From the NCBI GenBank assembly GCA_019634575.1, contig JAHCAY010000001.1:1736001-1800000 (forward strand): 64,000 nt of DNA. The letters run 5' to 3'. The notes beneath the pieces are model-generated. The model ran no database searches, was not told the DNA's origin, and saw only the letters and a list, made by a program, of their open reading frames with translations. This DNA is from Candidatus Didemnitutus sp. (GTDB taxonomy: Bacteria; Verrucomicrobiota; Verrucomicrobiia; Opitutales; Opitutaceae). The position numbers and the translations under genes were made by a program. The first letter of the stretch is position 1, and each line of letters starts with the position of its first letter. Positions 26,225 to 34,738 of the stretch are shown in pieces.

Positions 26225-27517
26225 TCAGGTCCCGAACGGATTGGCTGAATTATTCGGTTCCTTGGCGGGCAGATAGATCGTGAAGCGCGTGCCTTCGCCG
26301 AGCTTGGTCTTCACCTGGATGAGGCCGCAGTGGTGCTTCACGAGGCGCACGACGATCGCGAGACCGAGGCCGGTGCCGGACTGGGCTTTCGTGGTGAAAT
26401 ACGGTTCGAAGATGCGCGAGAGCACGTCTTGCGGTATGCCGGGGCCCTGATCGATGACGGAGAGGGCGACGAGCGGCGCGTGGTTGGCGAACGATTCGAG
26501 GTTGATGAAGCGTTCCTCGGGCGTGTCGCGGAAGGTCTCGATCTTCAGCGGCTCGTCGTAGCGCTCGGCGGCGATCCACACGGTCTGCGGGCGCTCGGCG
26601 CTTTGGAAGGCGTTCACCGTGAGGTTGAGCAAAATCTGGATGAGCTCGGTGCCGCCGATCTGGGCGGAGGCGTCGCGCTCGAGGTATTTGGCGGAGAGCT
26701 TGCCTCCGCGAAGGCTCGGGTGGCCGCGCATCAGCGTGTGGACGTCGTCGATGACTTGGTTGACGGACACCTCGGGGGCCTGCGCGCTGCGTTTGTTCAC
26801 GAAGCGCAGGTAGCGGCGCGTGATGGCGGCGCAGGTGTTGACCTGTTTGGCGAGCAGGTTGACGTCTTCGCGCACGGCCTGGAGGTCGGCGCCGTAGAGC
26901 GAGCCGACGCTGTCGAGCTTGTGGCGGAGGAGTTCGACGTAGCCGGTGATGACGGTGAGCGGGTTGTTGATGTCGTGCAGCGCGCCGGCGTAGATCTCGG
27001 TCGTGGTGCGCGCCATTTCTTCCTTCACGGAGGCGTCGTTGAGTTGCTCGCTGAGGGCCTTGAGGCGCTCGGAGGTGGAGGAAACGGTTTCCGAGATGCG
27101 GCGCAGGTGCAGCGCGCGGGTGACGGCTTCGCGAATCGTCGAGAGATCGAAGGGCTTGCTGAGGTAATCGCAGGCGCCGAGCCGCAGCGCCTGACGCGCG
27201 GTCTCAATCGTCTCGTAGGCGGTGAGCATGATGACCTCGATGTGCGGATCGATGGCTTTGAGGCCGCGGAGGACGTCGATGCCGGACTTGCCCGCCATGC
27301 GGATGTCGAGGATGGCGAGCTGGACCGGGTGCGCCTTGGCGTAATCGAGCGCCTTGTCGCCGTTCTCGACCGCGTGGACATTGAAGTCCTGCCGGAACAC
27401 CATCCGCAACGAGTGGCGCGGGCCCTCCTCATCGTCGACGATGAGGAGCGTCGGGAGCGTGGAGGGCGCGGGAACGTTGGCGGGAGCGGTGGACACGGGC
27501 GCGGGGGCGGCGAGCAT
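26225..27517 (-). CDS. Receiver-histidine kinase hybrid protein
   Basis: Soluble signalling protein of 430 residues. An N-terminal receiver domain (about 22-140) has the acidic pair in VDDEEGPRH, phospho-acceptor Asp 71 in AILDIRMAG and Lys 121 in YLSKPFD, so it looks active. A kinase core follows with the H-box His at about 181 (LHDINNPLT) and an ATPase domain with NLTVNAFQS, DQGPGIP and GTGLGLAIV. Receiver-first kinases often pass signals from another kinase. It lies 17 bases after the FadL-type gene in the same direction, forming an operon with it and the kinase upstream. Ralstonia PhcR has a similar order of domains. Confidence 0.88.
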   Translation of the reverse strand: MLAAPAPVSTAPANVPAPSTLPTLLIVDDEEGPRHSLRMVFRQDFNVHAVENGDKALDYAKAHPVQLAILDIRMAGKSGIDVLRGLKAIDPHIEVIMLTAYETIETARQALRLGACDYLSKPFDLSTIREAVTRALHLRRISETVSSTSERLKALSEQLNDASVKEEMARTTTEIYAGALHDINNPLTVITGYVELLRHKLDSVGSLYGADLQAVREDVNLLAKQVNTCAAITRRYLRFVNKRSAQAPEVSVNQVIDDVHTLMRGHPSLRGGKLSAKYLERDASAQIGGTELIQILLNLTVNAFQSAERPQTVWIAAERYDEPLKIETFRDTPEERFINLESFANHAPLVALSVIDQGPGIPQDVLSRIFEPYFTTKAQSGTGLGLAIVVRLVKHHCGLIQVKTKLGEGTRFTIYLPAKEPNNSANPFGT

Positions 27518-27534
27518 GAGTGGCGCGGGGCGGA

Positions 27535-28758
27535 TTAGAACTTGTAGCCGAGGGAAAGCGAGAGGGCGTTGATCGAGTTCTTGTAGGAACCGTCCGCCGT
27601 GCCGCCGAGCAGGTTGGCCGGGCTGCCGGTGACGCGGCGCGCGTCGCCGGTCGCGTATTGCCAGGCGAAGTCCGCCGAGAACGCCGGACCGCGGTAGCCG
27701 ACGCCGAGCGAGTAGAAGGTCTTGTCGCTGTCAGGCACGGCGGGCGTGTAGGTGGCGTCGGGTGTGTTGTTCTCGGTGTAGCAGATGCCGGCGGAGACGT
27801 TCCAGCCGCCGCTCAGGTAGCGCGTCGCGCCGAGTTCGTAGAAGGTGCCGGACTCCCAGTTGAACGGGAGCGGCTGGTTGCCCGAGGCTTTGTTGACGGT
27901 GACGACGTTGAAGCGATCCCAGTTCGTCCAATCGATGTTCGCCTCGATGTTCCACTGCGGCGTGGGGCGGAACGACCAGCCGACGATGACGACTTCCGGA
28001 AAATCGAACGTCGCGTTCGCGGGCTCGCTGGCGACGAGCGGGATCGTCGAGGACGTGCCGTCGAGTTTCACGCGCGTGCGGCTCTGGTAGCTGAGGCCGA
28101 ACTGGTGACGCTCGTTGATTTTCCAGAGCAGGCCGGCGTTGAAACCGAAAGCGTGGCCGTCGCCCTCGAAGCGGAAGAGATCGTTCGGGGCGAAGACGCC
28201 GAGCGCGCGATTGAGGTTCGTCGACACGCGGTTGTAGGTCGCACTCAGACCGAGCGAGACTTCGGGCGAGACTTGCCACGCGCCGGTGAAATTGAAGGTG
28301 CGGAACGTCTGCTCGTTCTTGAGCGCGAAGGTGCGCAGCGGAGACGAGTTGGGCCAATCGGTCTTGAGGCCGAAGGGCGCGTAGACGCCGATGCCGTAGG
28401 CCCACGGCGCGCCGGCGGGCTTCCACGTGACGTAGACCGCGGGCACGGTGACGTAGTCGTCGTTCATCGACGCCGAACCGGCCGCGCCCGAATAGTCGGA
28501 CGAGAGCGCGACTTCGTAGATGTTGCCGGCGAACTGCGTGCCCTCGAGCTGGGCGATGCCGGCGGGATTGTAGTAGAGCGCGCTCGGGTTGTCGGCGGTG
28601 GCGACGAAGGCGTTGCCGCGCGCGGTGGCGAAGGCGTCCTTGAAGCCGACGCGCGTGCCGGAGGCCAGCGCGGCGGGCGCGGCGGCCAGGAGAGCGAGAG
28701 CTCCGACCAGCGGCGCAACGAATACGCGGGCGGTGCGTGGTGAGGTGACCGGAATCAT
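27535..28758 (-). CDS. OmpP1/FadL family outer-membrane transporter
   Basis: Predicted 14-strand outer-membrane barrel for long-chain fatty acids or other hydrophobic compounds; 407 residues. A signal peptide ends near ALASG. The FadL-typical N-terminus GTRVGFKDAFATARGNAFVA is followed by ADNPSALYYNPAG, and the last strand ends in LSLGYKF with a C-terminal Phe. It lies only two bases after a histidine kinase stop and 17 bases before a receiver-kinase gene, an unusual place for a porin that suggests it serves the same signal. It could equally import a nutrient. Confidence 0.9.
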   Translation of the reverse strand: MIPVTSPRTARVFVAPLVGALALLAAAPAALASGTRVGFKDAFATARGNAFVATADNPSALYYNPAGIAQLEGTQFAGNIYEVALSSDYSGAAGSASMNDDYVTVPAVYVTWKPAGAPWAYGIGVYAPFGLKTDWPNSSPLRTFALKNEQTFRTFNFTGAWQVSPEVSLGLSATYNRVSTNLNRALGVFAPNDLFRFEGDGHAFGFNAGLLWKINERHQFGLSYQSRTRVKLDGTSSTIPLVASEPANATFDFPEVVIVGWSFRPTPQWNIEANIDWTNWDRFNVVTVNKASGNQPLPFNWESGTFYELGATRYLSGGWNVSAGICYTENNTPDATYTPAVPDSDKTFYSLGVGYRGPAFSADFAWQYATGDARRVTGSPANLLGGTADGSYKNSINALSLSLGYKF

Positions 28759-28760
28759 GT

Positions 28761-30788
28761 TTAGCGTGGGAGAGGCAAACGGATCGTGAGATCCGCATCA
28801 CCCGGCGTGAGCCGCGGCTGGATGTCGAGGCGGCCCTGATGTGCCTCGATCACCCGGCGGGCGATGGTCAGGCCCAGACCAACGCCAGTGTTGCGAGTAG
28901 TGAAAAACGGTTCGGTGGCGCGCGGCGCGGCGTCGGCGGCGAAGCCGTTGCCGCTGTCGCGGAAGCGCATGATGAGCTCGGCGCGGCCGTCGGCGGTGGG
29001 CGCGGCGTTCAGCGCCACGCTCACGCGGCGAGCGCCGTCGGCGCTCGATTGCAGGCCGTTGAGAAAGATTTCCTGGAACGCGTGCGCGAGGCTGGCGCGG
29101 TTGCAGCGCAGCATCACAGGCGGGATGTCGCTCTGGATGTCGAGCACCGCTTCGCCGCCGGCGTAGGCGCGGGATTTCTCGAAACTGGCGCGCAGGATGT
29201 CGTCGAGCGGGACGAGCTCGGCCGGCGCCTGCTCGGAGCGCGCGAGGAGCAGCATCTGGTCGGTGAAGCGCTGGATGCGCTGCGTCTCGCGCGCAAGGGC
29301 GGTCTTCAGCGAGTCGCGGAAATCCGCCTGCTCGATCTCGGTGTCGAAGAGCTGCGCGTGCGTCGTGAGCGGCACGAGCGAATTGCGAATCTCGTGCGCG
29401 AAGCGGCGCGCGATGAGCGAGATCAGTTTCAGGTTGGACGACTCGATCTCGGCGCGTTGGGCGGCACGGACCTTCGTGAAGTCCTCGAGGAGCAGCAACG
29501 CGGTCTGCGGGAGTTTGCTGCCGCTCGAGCGCAGCGGAATGACGGTGGCGCGGAACACGCGTGCGGCCGCGCCCTCGCCCAGCTCGTGGAAGAACGGTTC
29601 GACCTCGACGCCGCGCTCGCTGGCTTCGTGGAGTTTCGCGGCGATCGGCGCGGGCAGGTCGTGGACGTCGAGTTGCGTGGCGGCGTCGCCGCGCAGGAAA
29701 GTGATGATCGCGCGGTTCGCGTAGACGAGCTGCTGGGCCGGCCCGAGCACGAGCGCGCCGACGGTCAGGCCGTTGAGCACGCTGGCGAAGAGCCGGTGGC
29801 TGCCGACGAGCTGGTGGTGCAGCCAGCTGTTCTTCACTGCCAAGCCGAGCTCCTCGAGCAGGTGATAGACGAGCAGCAGTTCCTCGTCGCTGAATTCGCC
29901 GCCCGTGATGCGTCCGCCGAGCACCGCGACGCCGAGCGTGCGCTCGCGGTCGTTGACCGGGATGGCGACCTGGCCGCCGAGCACCTCGAACTCGCGCGCG
30001 AGCTTCGGGTCGACGAACGGCGCGGACGAGCCCGCGGGTGAGCGGAGGATTTGCGGGTTTTGCGAGAGCTGGCGACCGAGTCCGCTGCGGCGGGTCAGCG
30101 CGAAACACTCGACGAGGTCCGCGGACAAGCCGATCGCGGCCGCGCACGGCAGCGCGGAGTTTTCGCCGCGCGCGGCGCCCGGCAGGGCGTCGGCCGCGGG
30201 CGCTTCGAGGAAGATGGCGATGCGCGAGACGCCGACGACTTCGCGGAGCTTCAGGATGAAGTGGTGCGTGAGCTGCCGGTAATCGAGCGAGTAGCCCAGC
30301 ACCTGCGAAAAATCCCGCAGCACCTCGAGCGCGGAGGAGAGCGCCGCGGCCTTCGCGTTGAGCCGGTTCGGCACGAGCGCGGGAGCCGTCTCCCCGCCGG
30401 AGCCTGCCCCGGACGCCACGGCCGCCCGGGCGGTCAGGCGCGTGAGATTGGCGGCCAACGCCGCGACGTCGACGGGTTGAAAGAGCACGCTGTCCGCACC
30501 GGCGGCGAGCAATCGCGCCTGCGCCTCGGCCGTGGTGCCGGCCGGAGCCACCACCACGATCGCCAGCTGGGAAGCCGCCGCGCGGGCGGCGGCGAGCGAT
30601 TGGGCGAACTCGGCGTCGACCTGCGGTGGCACGAAGAGGGCCGCTTCAAAGGCGCCCGCCGCGAGCGGTCCGCGCGCGTCGGCCACGGAAGATCGCTGGC
30701 GAATTTGGAAGTCGGCGGACGAAGCCAGCGCCGTTTGGAGGAGCAGCGCCGAGGGGGAATCGTCGGTAATGAGGAGAAGCCGGGTCAC
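28761..30788 (-). CDS. Histidine kinase with degenerate receiver, GAF-like and PAS-like domains
   Basis: Soluble kinase of 675 residues. The N-terminal ITDDSPSALL keeps the acidic pair of a receiver, but the phospho-acceptor position (EAALFVPPQ) and the Lys (VLFQPVD) are lost, so it is a pseudo-receiver. A GAF-like region (about 150-330) and a PAS-like region (about 340-440) follow, then the H-box RFAHEIRNSLVPL (His about 463) and an ATPase domain with FRDSGNGFAA and GVGLGLTIA. GTG 30788 is the start. First gene of the minus-strand arm of the signalling locus, divergent from the LuxD-methyltransferase gene. Confidence 0.85.
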   Translation of the reverse strand: MTRLLLITDDSPSALLLQTALASSADFQIRQRSSVADARGPLAAGAFEAALFVPPQVDAEFAQSLAAARAAASQLAIVVVAPAGTTAEAQARLLAAGADSVLFQPVDVAALAANLTRLTARAAVASGAGSGGETAPALVPNRLNAKAAALSSALEVLRDFSQVLGYSLDYRQLTHHFILKLREVVGVSRIAIFLEAPAADALPGAARGENSALPCAAAIGLSADLVECFALTRRSGLGRQLSQNPQILRSPAGSSAPFVDPKLAREFEVLGGQVAIPVNDRERTLGVAVLGGRITGGEFSDEELLLVYHLLEELGLAVKNSWLHHQLVGSHRLFASVLNGLTVGALVLGPAQQLVYANRAIITFLRGDAATQLDVHDLPAPIAAKLHEASERGVEVEPFFHELGEGAAARVFRATVIPLRSSGSKLPQTALLLLEDFTKVRAAQRAEIESSNLKLISLIARRFAHEIRNSLVPLTTHAQLFDTEIEQADFRDSLKTALARETQRIQRFTDQMLLLARSEQAPAELVPLDDILRASFEKSRAYAGGEAVLDIQSDIPPVMLRCNRASLAHAFQEIFLNGLQSSADGARRVSVALNAAPTADGRAELIMRFRDSGNGFAADAAPRATEPFFTTRNTGVGLGLTIARRVIEAHQGRLDIQPRLTPGDADLTIRLPLPR

Positions 30789-30937
30789 TTCCTATGAGTG
30801 TCCCGAGAAGACGGATGCTCATCCATCGAAGCAAGCGTGAACTCCTGTGAACAAACCCGGAAATCTCCCTAGCAGCGCGACTTGCTCGTTGCATCAGGGA
30901 GAAAAATTCTCTCATTTTCCGCCGCGGGCCGATTCAG
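30789..30937. promoter_or_regulatory. Divergent control region of the signalling locus
   Basis: A 149-base gap between divergent start codons. It holds a direct repeat GTGAAC-tcct-GTGAAC (30837-30852), spaced one DNA turn apart, and an inverted repeat TCTCCCT (30864-30870) with AGGGAGA (30896-30902). Both could bind a regulator serving the two transcripts. No convincing promoter hexamers could be fixed. Confidence 0.4.
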
Positions 30938-32638
30938 ATGATTGCGGATTCTTCGAGTGTCCACACCGGACAAATTCGGACGGACTACGTCTATTTCCCC
31001 AGCCGAACAGGGCTGAAAGTCGCGGCGTGCCTCGATCACACCGGGCAGCTCACCAGCCGCCCGTGGGTCGTCATCGCCCCGAAATACGGCGAGACCAAGA
31101 AAAACAACCTTCAGCTCGCCTACTACCTCGCGGCCAACGGCCTGAACGTCCTCCGTTTCGACCAGACTAACCATGTCGGCGAAAGCGAAGGCCGCATGCA
31201 GGACTTCAGCCTGCCCGGAGCGGTCGACGACATCATCGCCTGCTACGACTTCCTGGCGGAGAAAGGCTACGCGCGCGACGCCGTGCTGGTTTCAAACAGC
31301 CTGTCCGCCCGCTGCGCGTTCCGCGCCGCCGTGACCGAGACACGCATCAAGCGCCTGATCAGCGTCGTCGGCGTCGTGAACATGCAGCACACGCTGCGCG
31401 AGGTTTACCGCGAGGACATCTTCGGGACCTTCCTGCAAGGCCGCCACTGGGGCCTGACCGACATCCTCGGCTTCGACATCAACGGCGAAATCTTCCTCGG
31501 CACGGCAGTCGACGCCCGCATGCACGACCTCGAAGGCACGGTCGCCGACATCGCGAAGCTCAAGGTGCCGCTGATCTACTTCTTCGCGATGAACGACGCC
31601 TGGGTCGCCCACGACGACGTCGTCCGCGCCACCGAAAACCAGCCGCTCGCCAAACTCGTCGCCGTCGAAGGCGCGATGCACGAGGTCCGCGAGAATCCCC
31701 GCGCCGCCGAGCAGGTTTTCCGCCGCGTCGTCTGGGCCTGCCTCAGCGAGCGCGATTATCCGGGCGACGACCAAGCCACGCTCCAGATTCCCGACAAGAA
31801 ACTCGTCATCGCCCAAAACAAGGACGAGCGCGAGCGCCTGCGCCGCTCCGAGGCACCCGCCGAGACCGAAACCAATTTCTGGTCCGGCTACCTCGAGAAA
31901 TACTCCGTCCTCGAGAAATCGCAGGACTACCGCGACTACATGGAGCTGCTCGGCCGCCTCTGCGCGTTCCGCCCCGGTGCCGCCGTGCTCGATGCCGGCT
32001 GCGGCAACGGCATGTTCGGCCGCTGGGTTCTGCATGAGACGATCCGCCAGCGACGCGTGAAGGCCGCCGCCCCCGAGGCACCGTCCCTCTACGTCGGCCT
32101 CGAGCTCACCGAGCGCGGCCTCAACGACGCCCTCGGCAACCACCTCACGACGCTCGACCGCGACCGTGCCGAGATCGCGCGCGGCGGCCCGCCAGGCATG
32201 GGTTACCTGCGCTTCGACTTCAACGACCTCGGCGACGCCAGCGGCGCCCCTCGCCTGCCCTTCGCCGACGGCACGTTCGACGTCGTCTGCTGCAGCCTCG
32301 TGCTCTCCTACCTCAAGCGCCCGCAACTGCTCCTCCGCGAGCTGCATCGTGTCGTCAAACCCGGCGGCGTGCTCGTGGCCTCGAGCATGAAGCCGCACTG
32401 CGACATGTCGGCGATCTACCGCGATTTCATGGACCAGCAGGCCTCGCCCGAGGAACTGGAACGCGCCCGCAACCTCCTCCGCGCCGCCGGCAAGATCCGT
32501 CTGAAGGAGGAGGTCGGCCACTACGCGTTCTTCAGCGATACCGAGCTTTCCAGTCTGGTCCTCGAAACGGGCTTCCACGTGCGCGAGAGCTTTCACTCGC
32601 TCGGCAACCAGGCGGTCGTTATCAAGGCGCAGAAGTGA
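30938..32638 (+). CDS. LuxD-like acyl transferase/hydrolase fused to SAM methyltransferase
   Basis: Predicted fatty-acyl processing enzyme of 566 residues. Residues 1 to about 270 follow the LuxD acyl-ACP thioesterase: nucleophile Ser 121 in SNSLSARCAF, VVGVVNMQHTL, Asp 220 in AMNDAWV and His 248 in AMHEV. The triad spacing is close to that of Vibrio LuxD (114/211/241). Residues about 310-566 are a class I methyltransferase: motif I VLDAGCGNGMF (350-360), then FDVVCCSLVLSYL and VKPGGVLVASSM. The fusion suggests release of an acyl chain from acyl-ACP and methylation of the acid or a derivative. It overlaps the next kinase gene (GTGA), so the two are made together. The product is unknown. Confidence 0.8.
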   Translation: MIADSSSVHTGQIRTDYVYFPSRTGLKVAACLDHTGQLTSRPWVVIAPKYGETKKNNLQLAYYLAANGLNVLRFDQTNHVGESEGRMQDFSLPGAVDDIIACYDFLAEKGYARDAVLVSNSLSARCAFRAAVTETRIKRLISVVGVVNMQHTLREVYREDIFGTFLQGRHWGLTDILGFDINGEIFLGTAVDARMHDLEGTVADIAKLKVPLIYFFAMNDAWVAHDDVVRATENQPLAKLVAVEGAMHEVRENPRAAEQVFRRVVWACLSERDYPGDDQATLQIPDKKLVIAQNKDERERLRRSEAPAETETNFWSGYLEKYSVLEKSQDYRDYMELLGRLCAFRPGAAVLDAGCGNGMFGRWVLHETIRQRRVKAAAPEAPSLYVGLELTERGLNDALGNHLTTLDRDRAEIARGGPPGMGYLRFDFNDLGDASGAPRLPFADGTFDVVCCSLVLSYLKRPQLLLRELHRVVKPGGVLVASSMKPHCDMSAIYRDFMDQQASPEELERARNLLRAAGKIRLKEEVGHYAFFSDTELSSLVLETGFHVRESFHSLGNQAVVIKAQK

Positions 32639-34734
32639 CCGGCTATCTCGCCATCTCGTCGTTTCTGAACTTCCTCGGAGCCGGCATTCTCGCGTTCGCG
32701 GTCGTCGCGCGCGGTCGGCAGGACAGCATCAACATCCGGTTCGGCGTCTTCGGCTTCTTCATCGGCTGCTGGTCGGCCGCCTACTTCCTCTGGCAGGTCG
32801 CGGACGACGCGACGCGCGCGCTCTTCTTCACGCGCCTGCTGATGCTGTTCGCCTATTTCGTCCCCGTCGCGTTTTTCCACTTCATCTCGGAGCTCTGCGG
32901 CGAAGACAACCGCTGGTGGGTGCGCGGCGGCTACGTGACGGCCATCGCACTCGCCCTGGTCAATTTCACCCCGCACATGGTGGCCGGCGTCGGCCCGATG
33001 ATGTCGATGCCTTACTGGCCGCGCGCCGGCTCGCTCTACTGGGTTTACCTGACGCTCTTCGGCGCGTTCACGCTGCAAGCCGGCTACCTCCTGATCAAGC
33101 ACCTCCGCGCCGCCACCGGCGGGCGCGCCACGCAGCTCCGCAACATCCTGCTCGCCTCGATTGTCGGCTTCAGCGGCGGCGCGACGAACTTCCCGCTCTG
33201 GTATGGCGTGAAGCTGGCCCCCTTCGGCAACCTGCTCATCTTCCTCTACCTCGTGATCATGGCGCACGCGGTGTCGCGCTACCAGCTGCCGCTCGTCACC
33301 TACGACTTCGTCCACGCCACCGTGCAACTCGGCATCGCCGTCACGTTGGGCGTCTTCTACCTGCTGCTCATCGCGACCATCGGTCCGCCGCTCGGCTACG
33401 AGTTTGGCTCCCTCGAACTGCTCACGCACTTCGTCGTCTGCATCGTCATCTGCCTCTTCTTTCTCTGGGCCGCACCGCGATTGCAGCGCGCCACCGACCG
33501 CATCCTCGCCCAAACCTACCTGCGCCGCCGCCAAGGCCAGCAGCAGGCGCTCAAGGAATTCGGCGTCCGCCTCGTCTCCCTCGGCAGCGAGCAGGATATT
33601 TTCGAGAACACCGCGCGCGAGATCGCCAAGGCCTTCAACCTCGAGGCCGCCGTCGCCTACGCCCGCACCGAGTTCGACCGCGATTACCAGCTGCGCGCCG
33701 TCCACGGCTGGCCGCGCGCCCCGCAGATTCTTCCCATCGACTTCGCTCTCACGCGCGTGTTCCAAGAGCGCCCCGGTCCGCTCTTCTTCGACGGCTCGGA
33801 AGTGGAGTTCGCCCCCGATGTCGTGCAGGCCCTGACCGCGTGGCGCGAAAAGCTCCCCGCCGAAGCCGCCTTCCCCATCGCCAGCGACGACTTCATCTCC
33901 GGCATCCTGCTCCTCGGCCCGCGCGAACGCGGCGAACGCTACACCGAGGCCGAGATCTCGCTCCTCGAATCGCTCTGCCTCCAGGTCGCCGTCACGCTCC
34001 GCGCCCGCCAGCTCGAGCGCCGCGCCAGCCAGACCGAGAAACTCATCGCCCTCGGCACGCTCGCCGCCGGCCTCGCCCACGAGCTGCGCAATCCCCTCAC
34101 CTCCATCCAGACGTTTTCCGCACTCTTGAAGGAGAGCCGGCCCGATCCGGATTCGCTCCATGAATTCAGCGGCGTCGTGCAACGCGACGTCAACCGCATC
34201 GCCAGCATCGTCGAAAACGTCGCTGCTTTCGCCGAGAGCAACAAGGTCGAGATGACCGCCGTCAGCCTCGCCGAAGTCGTCCGCACCGTCGCCGAGATCA
34301 TCCGCCCCGAGGCCGATCGCGTGCACGTCGTGCTCTCGCTCGAAGCCGTCTCGCAACTGCCGCCGGTGCGCGGCAATCACAGCCAACTGCTCCAGGTTTT
34401 TCTCAACCTCTCGCAAAACGCGCTCCAAGCCATGGAGCCGAAGGGTGGCGGCCAGCTGAAGTTCTCGCTCGAGCTTCGCACCGCCGACGTGCCCAGCCCG
34501 CAACTCTGCGCCAGCGTGACCGACAACGGCCCCGGCATCGACCCGAAGGTCCAGCCGCGCATCTTCGAGCCGTTCACGACCACGAAGGCCACCGGCGAAC
34601 GCCGCGGCAAACACGGCATGGGCCTCGGCCTCGCGATCGTGAAACGCATCGTGCAGCACCATCACGGCGAGATCCAGGTCGCCAGCACGCCCGGTCAGGG
34701 CACTACTTTCCGCGTCTACCTGCCGCCCGCGTAA
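32635..34734 (+). CDS. Multi-pass membrane histidine kinase with GAF domain
   Basis: Sensor kinase of 699 residues. The N-terminal part (about 4-285) has around nine hydrophobic segments, the first seven resembling the 7TM sensor module of membrane kinases. Then come a GAF-like domain (about 315-460), the H-box LAHELRNPLTSIQTF with His about 482, and an ATPase domain with NLSQNALQAM, DNGPGIDP and GMGLGLAIVKR. Architecture and length also recall PrsK kinases of PEP-CTERM systems, but those have an unusual H-box, unlike the ordinary one here. It starts at GTG 32635, overlapping the LuxD-methyltransferase stop, and probably senses that enzyme's product. Confidence 0.88.
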   Translation: MTGYLAISSFLNFLGAGILAFAVVARGRQDSINIRFGVFGFFIGCWSAAYFLWQVADDATRALFFTRLLMLFAYFVPVAFFHFISELCGEDNRWWVRGGYVTAIALALVNFTPHMVAGVGPMMSMPYWPRAGSLYWVYLTLFGAFTLQAGYLLIKHLRAATGGRATQLRNILLASIVGFSGGATNFPLWYGVKLAPFGNLLIFLYLVIMAHAVSRYQLPLVTYDFVHATVQLGIAVTLGVFYLLLIATIGPPLGYEFGSLELLTHFVVCIVICLFFLWAAPRLQRATDRILAQTYLRRRQGQQQALKEFGVRLVSLGSEQDIFENTAREIAKAFNLEAAVAYARTEFDRDYQLRAVHGWPRAPQILPIDFALTRVFQERPGPLFFDGSEVEFAPDVVQALTAWREKLPAEAAFPIASDDFISGILLLGPRERGERYTEAEISLLESLCLQVAVTLRARQLERRASQTEKLIALGTLAAGLAHELRNPLTSIQTFSALLKESRPDPDSLHEFSGVVQRDVNRIASIVENVAAFAESNKVEMTAVSLAEVVRTVAEIIRPEADRVHVVLSLEAVSQLPPVRGNHSQLLQVFLNLSQNALQAMEPKGGGQLKFSLELRTADVPSPQLCASVTDNGPGIDPKVQPRIFEPFTTTKATGERRGKHGMGLGLAIVKRIVQHHHGEIQVASTPGQGTTFRVYLPPA

Positions 34735-34738
34735 CCCG

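Noticed and set aside
32635..34734. Kinase as PrsK of a PEP-CTERM system
   Set aside because: Similar length and layout, but PrsK has an unusual H-box while this protein has the ordinary HELRNP; kept only as an alternative.
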